DNA from: Clostridia bacterium
GTDB taxonomy: Bacteria > Bacillota > Clostridia > Christensenellales > Aristaeellaceae
DNA length: 64,000 nt
Direction: 5' to 3'
Assembly: GCA_017412715.1 (NCBI GenBank)
Contig: JAFPWU010000011.1
Location: 1-64,000 of the forward strand
The number at the start of each line of letters is the position of its first letter. Position 1 is the stretch's first letter. A program made the translations under genes and the position numbers. Under the pieces are notes generated by a model. It did no database searches. It was not told where the DNA came from and worked only from the letters and a program-made list of their open reading frames with translations. Positions 60,613 through 64,000 of the stretch are shown in pieces.

Positions 60613-60675
60613 CAGAGGAATGCCAGAGGGAAGCCTTATGGCTGACGTATAGACAAAGGAGGCTCAGCCGTCCCC

Positions 60676-61470
60676 ATGCTGCTGTTTTTCGATATTGACG
60701 GGACCATCTTTGACGACCGCCGCATGCTCCCCTCCTCCGTTCTTCCGGCCATGGAAGAAGCCCGCCGGCGGGGGCATCAGCTTCTGATCAATACCGGCCG
60801 TACCCTTTGCAACAGGGATCGCCGGCTGGACGGTTTTCCCCTGGACGGCTGGATCATGGGCTGCGGAGCCCGGATCATCTACCGGGGAGAAACGCTCCAG
60901 GCCGCGGAGTACGATCTTCCTCAATCCCTCCGGCTGCGCTCCCTCTTCCTGTCCCTTGGTATCCCCACCGTCTATGAATGTGATACCGCCCTCTATTTTG
61001 ATCCCCGTTCCCCTTCCCATCCCAGCATCGCCGGATTCCGGCAGTTTGCCGACGCCTACGGCCTGTCCCGGGATCTTGCAGAGACCGATCCGGAATTCCG
61101 GGTGGTAAAGCTCTTCTGCTTCGGTGATTTCGCCCTCATGCGGGAGGCCGAAAAGATTTCCGCGTCCCTGGGGATGCCCTATAAAGCCATTGACCGGGGA
61201 CACACGGCCTGGGAATTCATCCGCGCAGAATATTCCAAGGGCACCGGTGTGGACTTTATCCGCCGGCGTCTGGGCGTCTCCCGGGAGGACTGCTTCGCCT
61301 TCGGGGACAGCCGGAACGACCTGGATATGCTGGCCCATGTGTCCCACAGCATCGCCATGGGCAACGCCGATGAGGACGTGAAGGCCGCCTGCTCCTATGT
61401 GACCGCCCGGCCCGAGGAGGACGGCATCGCCCTGGCCATGAAGCACTTTGGGATCATCCAGGGAGCCTGA
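60676..61470 (+). CDS. Cof-type HAD phosphatase
   Basis: 264-aa HAD phosphatase, Cof/YbiV subfamily. Motif I is FFDIDGTIFDD (DIDGT at 6-10), motif II LINTGR, and motif IV FAFGDSRNDLDML. These act on sugar phosphates or flavin precursors; substrate not predictable. GGAGG lies about 13 bases upstream of the start, a long spacing. Confidence 0.92.
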   Translation: MLLFFDIDGTIFDDRRMLPSSVLPAMEEARRRGHQLLINTGRTLCNRDRRLDGFPLDGWIMGCGARIIYRGETLQAAEYDLPQSLRLRSLFLSLGIPTVYECDTALYFDPRSPSHPSIAGFRQFADAYGLSRDLAETDPEFRVVKLFCFGDFALMREAEKISASLGMPYKAIDRGHTAWEFIRAEYSKGTGVDFIRRRLGVSREDCFAFGDSRNDLDMLAHVSHSIAMGNADEDVKAACSYVTARPEEDGIALAMKHFGIIQGA

Positions 61471-61510
61471 GGTTCCCTCTGATGCCGCCCCTGAGCCTGA
61501 AAGTTTTCCT

Positions 61511-61539
61511 TTCTGTTTTCCTTGGAATATGATATACTT
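61511..61539 (+). promoter_or_regulatory. possible promoter of the UMF1-type transporter
   Basis: TTTCTG (61511-61516), 17-base spacer, TATACT (61534-61539). Weak -35. Confidence 0.4.
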
Positions 61540-61582
61540 CTCCTAACAGATCTTTTTTATTCATCCCGCGGAGGAGGTTTCT

Positions 61583-62842
61583 ATGTTCAAAAATCTCACA
61601 AAGGCAGAAAAATCCTGGGTCCTGTATGATGTGGGAAACTCAGCTTTCACCATGCTGGCCTGTTCCCTGATTCCCATCTGGTTCAAGAGCCTCGCCATCG
61701 GGGACGCTCCCGGCCAGATCACCGGGGATCAGGCTACGGCGTATTATTCCATTGCCATCGCGGTGGTGACCGTGGTCGTGGCGCTGCTCGGGCCCGTCCT
61801 CGGCGCCATTGCCGACCATAAGGACAGAAAGAAGATTTTCTTTACCACCACCGTCGCCCTTGGGGTCACGGGCTGCATCCTGAACGGCTTTGCCGCGACC
61901 TGGGTAGCCTTCATCGTGATCTATGTGCTTTCGAAAATCTTCTATTCCGCCTCCCTCACCTTCTACGATTCCATGCTGAATGACGTAACCAACGAGGAGC
62001 GCATGGATCAGGTCTCTTCCTACGGTTTCGCCTGGGGGTATATCGGTTCCTGCATTCCCTTTACCGTAGCCCTTCTTGCCTACGTGCTGGGTCCGGACAT
62101 GATGGGAAAGATCCCCGGCAGCCTGTCCAAGATCATCGGCTTCTCCGTCACGGGAATCTGGTGGCTCGTGGTTTCCCTCCCGCTGATCCGGAACTATAAG
62201 CAGATCAACTATGTGGAATCCGAAAAGGGAGCCGTCGGGGCCGCTTTCCGCCAGATCGGACGCACGCTGAAAAAGATCATGACCGGGAATAAGAAGATTC
62301 TCTTCTTCCTGATCGCGTTCTTCCTCTATATCGACGGCGTGGGAACCATTATCGATAACTGCATCAATATCGGGACGGACCTGGGACTGAATACCGTGGG
62401 CCAGGTGATCTTCCTGCTGGCGACGCAGGTGGTGGCCTGGGTGGGCTCCCTGGTCTTTGCCAGCCTGTCCAAGAAGTATCGTACCGTTCCCCTGATCCTG
62501 GTCTGCATCGTCGGATATTTCTGCGTCTGCCTGTACGCCCTGACGCTTTCCACCATCTGGCATTTCGGCATCCTGGCCTTCGGCGTGGGCTGCTTCCAGG
62601 GTTCCATTCAGTCCCTGTCCCGGTCCTATTATTCCAAGATCATTCCGCCGGAAAACTCCGGAGAATACTTCGGACTCTATGATATCTTTTCCAAGGGTGC
62701 CTCCTTCCTGGGTTCCGCGGTCATCGCCTGGGTGAAGCTGGCCGGCGGCACCATCAATATCGCGGTGGCCTCCCTGGCCATCTTCTTTGCCCTTGGCTTT
62801 GTCTTCCTGAAGATTTCCGACAAACAGCCCACCACCTGGTAA
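61583..62842 (+). CDS. MFS transporter, UMF1/Atg22-like
   Basis: 419-aa transporter with about twelve membrane segments. The N-terminal KSWVLYDVGNSAFTML is characteristic of the UMF1 (vacuole effluxer Atg22-like) family, and GAIADHKDRKKIFF is the MFS loop 2-3 motif. GGAGGAGG precedes the start. Relatives in eukaryotes export amino acids from vacuoles; bacterial substrates are unclear. Its stop is 6 bases before the GTPase gene. Confidence 0.9.
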   Translation: MFKNLTKAEKSWVLYDVGNSAFTMLACSLIPIWFKSLAIGDAPGQITGDQATAYYSIAIAVVTVVVALLGPVLGAIADHKDRKKIFFTTTVALGVTGCILNGFAATWVAFIVIYVLSKIFYSASLTFYDSMLNDVTNEERMDQVSSYGFAWGYIGSCIPFTVALLAYVLGPDMMGKIPGSLSKIIGFSVTGIWWLVVSLPLIRNYKQINYVESEKGAVGAAFRQIGRTLKKIMTGNKKILFFLIAFFLYIDGVGTIIDNCINIGTDLGLNTVGQVIFLLATQVVAWVGSLVFASLSKKYRTVPLILVCIVGYFCVCLYALTLSTIWHFGILAFGVGCFQGSIQSLSRSYYSKIIPPENSGEYFGLYDIFSKGASFLGSAVIAWVKLAGGTINIAVASLAIFFALGFVFLKISDKQPTTW

Positions 62843-62848
62843 CGGCCC

Positions 62849-64000
62849 ATGAGCGATCAAACTGCAGTAAAGCGTCTGAATATCGGCCTGCTTGCCCATG
62901 TGGACGCGGGAAAAACCACCCTGTCCGAAGCACTGCTCTATGTCAGCGGCCAGATTCGGAAGGCGGGCCGGGTGGATCATGGGGACGCCTTTCTGGATAC
63001 GGATATTCAGGAGCGGGAGCGGGGCATCACCATCTTTTCGAAGCAGGCGGAGCTGGTATGGAAGGATCTTCATCTCACCCTGCTGGATACCCCGGGGCAT
63101 GTGGATTTTTCCAGTGAAATGGAGCGCACCCTGCGGATCATGGATGCCGCGATTCTGCTCATCAGCGGACCGGACGGGGTTCAGGGACATACGGAGACCC
63201 TGTGGCGTCTGCTGAAAGCCTATCAGGTTCCCACCCTTCTTTTCATCAATAAAATGGATCAGCCGGGGACGAACCGCTCCGCCCTGATGAAGGAGCTGAA
63301 GGCCCGCCTGGGAGACGGCTGTGTGGATCTTGCCTCCCCCGAGGCCCTGGAGGAGGCGGCCATGGGGTCCGAGGAAGCCATGGAGGTTTTCCTCCGGGAG
63401 GGCACGCTTTCCCCGGATCTTCTGGCAGAGCTGGTTTCCTCCCGGGCTCTTTTTCCCTGCTTTTTCGGCAGCGCCCTTCGCATGAAAGGCATTGAAGCGC
63501 TCCTGGACGGCGTGGCGAATCTGGTGCCCATCCCCGTCTATCCGGAGGATTTCGGCGCCCGGGTCTACAAAATTACCCATGATCCTCAGGGCGCCAGGCT
63601 CACCTGGATGAAAATTACCGGCGGCAGCCTCAGGGTAAAATCCTCCCTGCCGGACGGGGAAGGAATGGCCCGGGTCAATCAGATTCGCCTGTACAGCGGC
63701 GTCCGATTCCGCCAGGCGGAGGAAGTCTTCGCGGGTCAGGTCTGCGCCGTAACGGGACTCGCCTCCTCCCGGGCGGGTCAGGGGCTCGGGCGGGAATCCG
63801 CCGCGGAGGATCCCCTGCTGACCCCTGTCTTCTCCTGCCGGGTGCTTCTGCCCCCGGGCACGGATCCAGGTCTGGCCCTGCGGAATCTGCGGATTCTCGA
63901 AGAGGAGGATCCCCAGCTTCAGGTGCTCTGGGTCCCGGAAAAGCGCGAAATCCACGTGCAGCTCATGGGAGAAGTCCAGCTGGAAATCCTGCGGCGTTTG
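62849..64000 (+). CDS. TetM/EF-G-like ribosome-associated GTPase (partial, runs off the window)
   Basis: First 384 codons of a translational GTPase. G1 AHVDAGKT (16-23), G2 RGIT (58-61), G3 DTPGH (80-84) and G4 NKMD (134-137) are intact. The G2 context RERGITIFSKQAELVW and the compact layout are closer to the TetM/TetO ribosomal-protection group than to EF-G, but it diverges from true TetM, which reads RGITIQTGITSF there. The start has no evident ribosome binding site and lies 6 bases after the MFS stop, implying coupling. Whether it protects against tetracycline cannot be judged without the C-terminal domain. Confidence 0.82.
   Translation, partial: MSDQTAVKRLNIGLLAHVDAGKTTLSEALLYVSGQIRKAGRVDHGDAFLDTDIQERERGITIFSKQAELVWKDLHLTLLDTPGHVDFSSEMERTLRIMDAAILLISGPDGVQGHTETLWRLLKAYQVPTLLFINKMDQPGTNRSALMKELKARLGDGCVDLASPEALEEAAMGSEEAMEVFLREGTLSPDLLAELVSSRALFPCFFGSALRMKGIEALLDGVANLVPIPVYPEDFGARVYKITHDPQGARLTWMKITGGSLRVKSSLPDGEGMARVNQIRLYSGVRFRQAEEVFAGQVCAVTGLASSRAGQGLGRESAAEDPLLTPVFSCRVLLPPGTDPGLALRNLRILEEEDPQLQVLWVPEKREIHVQLMGEVQLEILRRL

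Noticed and set aside
62849..64000. An acquired tetracycline-resistance cassette
   Set aside because: No transposon or integrase genes are visible, codon style matches the neighbours, and the protein diverges from TetM in the switch region.

Overview
The window looks like chromosomal core DNA of an anaerobic, Gram-positive-type member of the Clostridia. I estimate by eye that GC is a little under 60%, which is high for a classical Clostridium. The evidence is a T-box leader, strong AGGAGG-type ribosome binding sites, TTGACA/TATAAT promoters with 17-base spacing, a class 1B PyrD with PyrK, a PyrB/PyrI pair, ECF transporter genes, a rubredoxin, and many secreted proteins with Gram-positive-style signal peptides. 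A relative of the Christensenellales is my guess from gene style only. I found no rRNA, tRNA, CRISPR array, transposase, integrase or phage gene.

Layout. 0-6.5 kb: a three-gene enzyme run (sugar isomerase-like, M32 carboxypeptidase, nitroreductase), then a four-gene ECF transporter behind a T-box whose specifier reads UGG (Trp), so tryptophan is the predicted substrate. 6.8-17.8 kb: a secreted NlpC/P60-like protein, a large adenosine-deaminase-like protein with an extra C-terminal domain, a glycerol-1-phosphate dehydrogenase paired with a HAD phosphatase (AraM/AraL-like), two transporters, an acetyltransferase, and LarC with an extreme His-rich insert. 17.8-27.4 kb: a seven-gene envelope operon that mixes sugar-ABC-uptake parts (binding protein and two permeases) with efflux-type adaptors, a MacB/FtsX-like permease and a secreted Pro/Thr-repeat protein, with no ATPase gene. 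27.4-31.7 kb: a NAGPA-domain protein, an SDR, a fusion of an HsdR-type nuclease domain to a GIY-YIG domain, rubredoxin, and a 75-residue protein.

31.7-39.8 kb: a housekeeping run (hflX, manA, rsmA, dut, a PLP decarboxylase, a C69 dipeptidase, trmB, a cupin). 39.9-45.8 kb: a complete pyrimidine operon apart from carbamoyl-phosphate synthetase (pyrC-K-D-F-E-B-I in transcription order) with its own promoter. 45.9-51.4 kb: an acyl-ACP thioesterase and a YfcE-type phosphodiesterase, a pseudouridine kinase with a DegT-type aminotransferase, mannonate dehydratase, and an acetyltransferase. 51.5-64 kb: ppk1 and a ROK sugar kinase, a radical SAM protein, a secreted SH3 protein, a secreted PIG-L-type deacetylase, a J-domain protein, murA, a Cof-type HAD phosphatase, an MFS transporter and the first 384 codons of a TetM/EF-G-type GTPase that runs off the end.

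The candidates most likely to be new biology are the ATPase-less mixed uptake/efflux operon, the HsdR-N/GIY-YIG fusion with a decayed motor, and the large deaminase with its extra domain. None is proven. Starts were moved inward from the longest open frame wherever a clear ribosome binding site, signal peptide or family N-terminus supported it.
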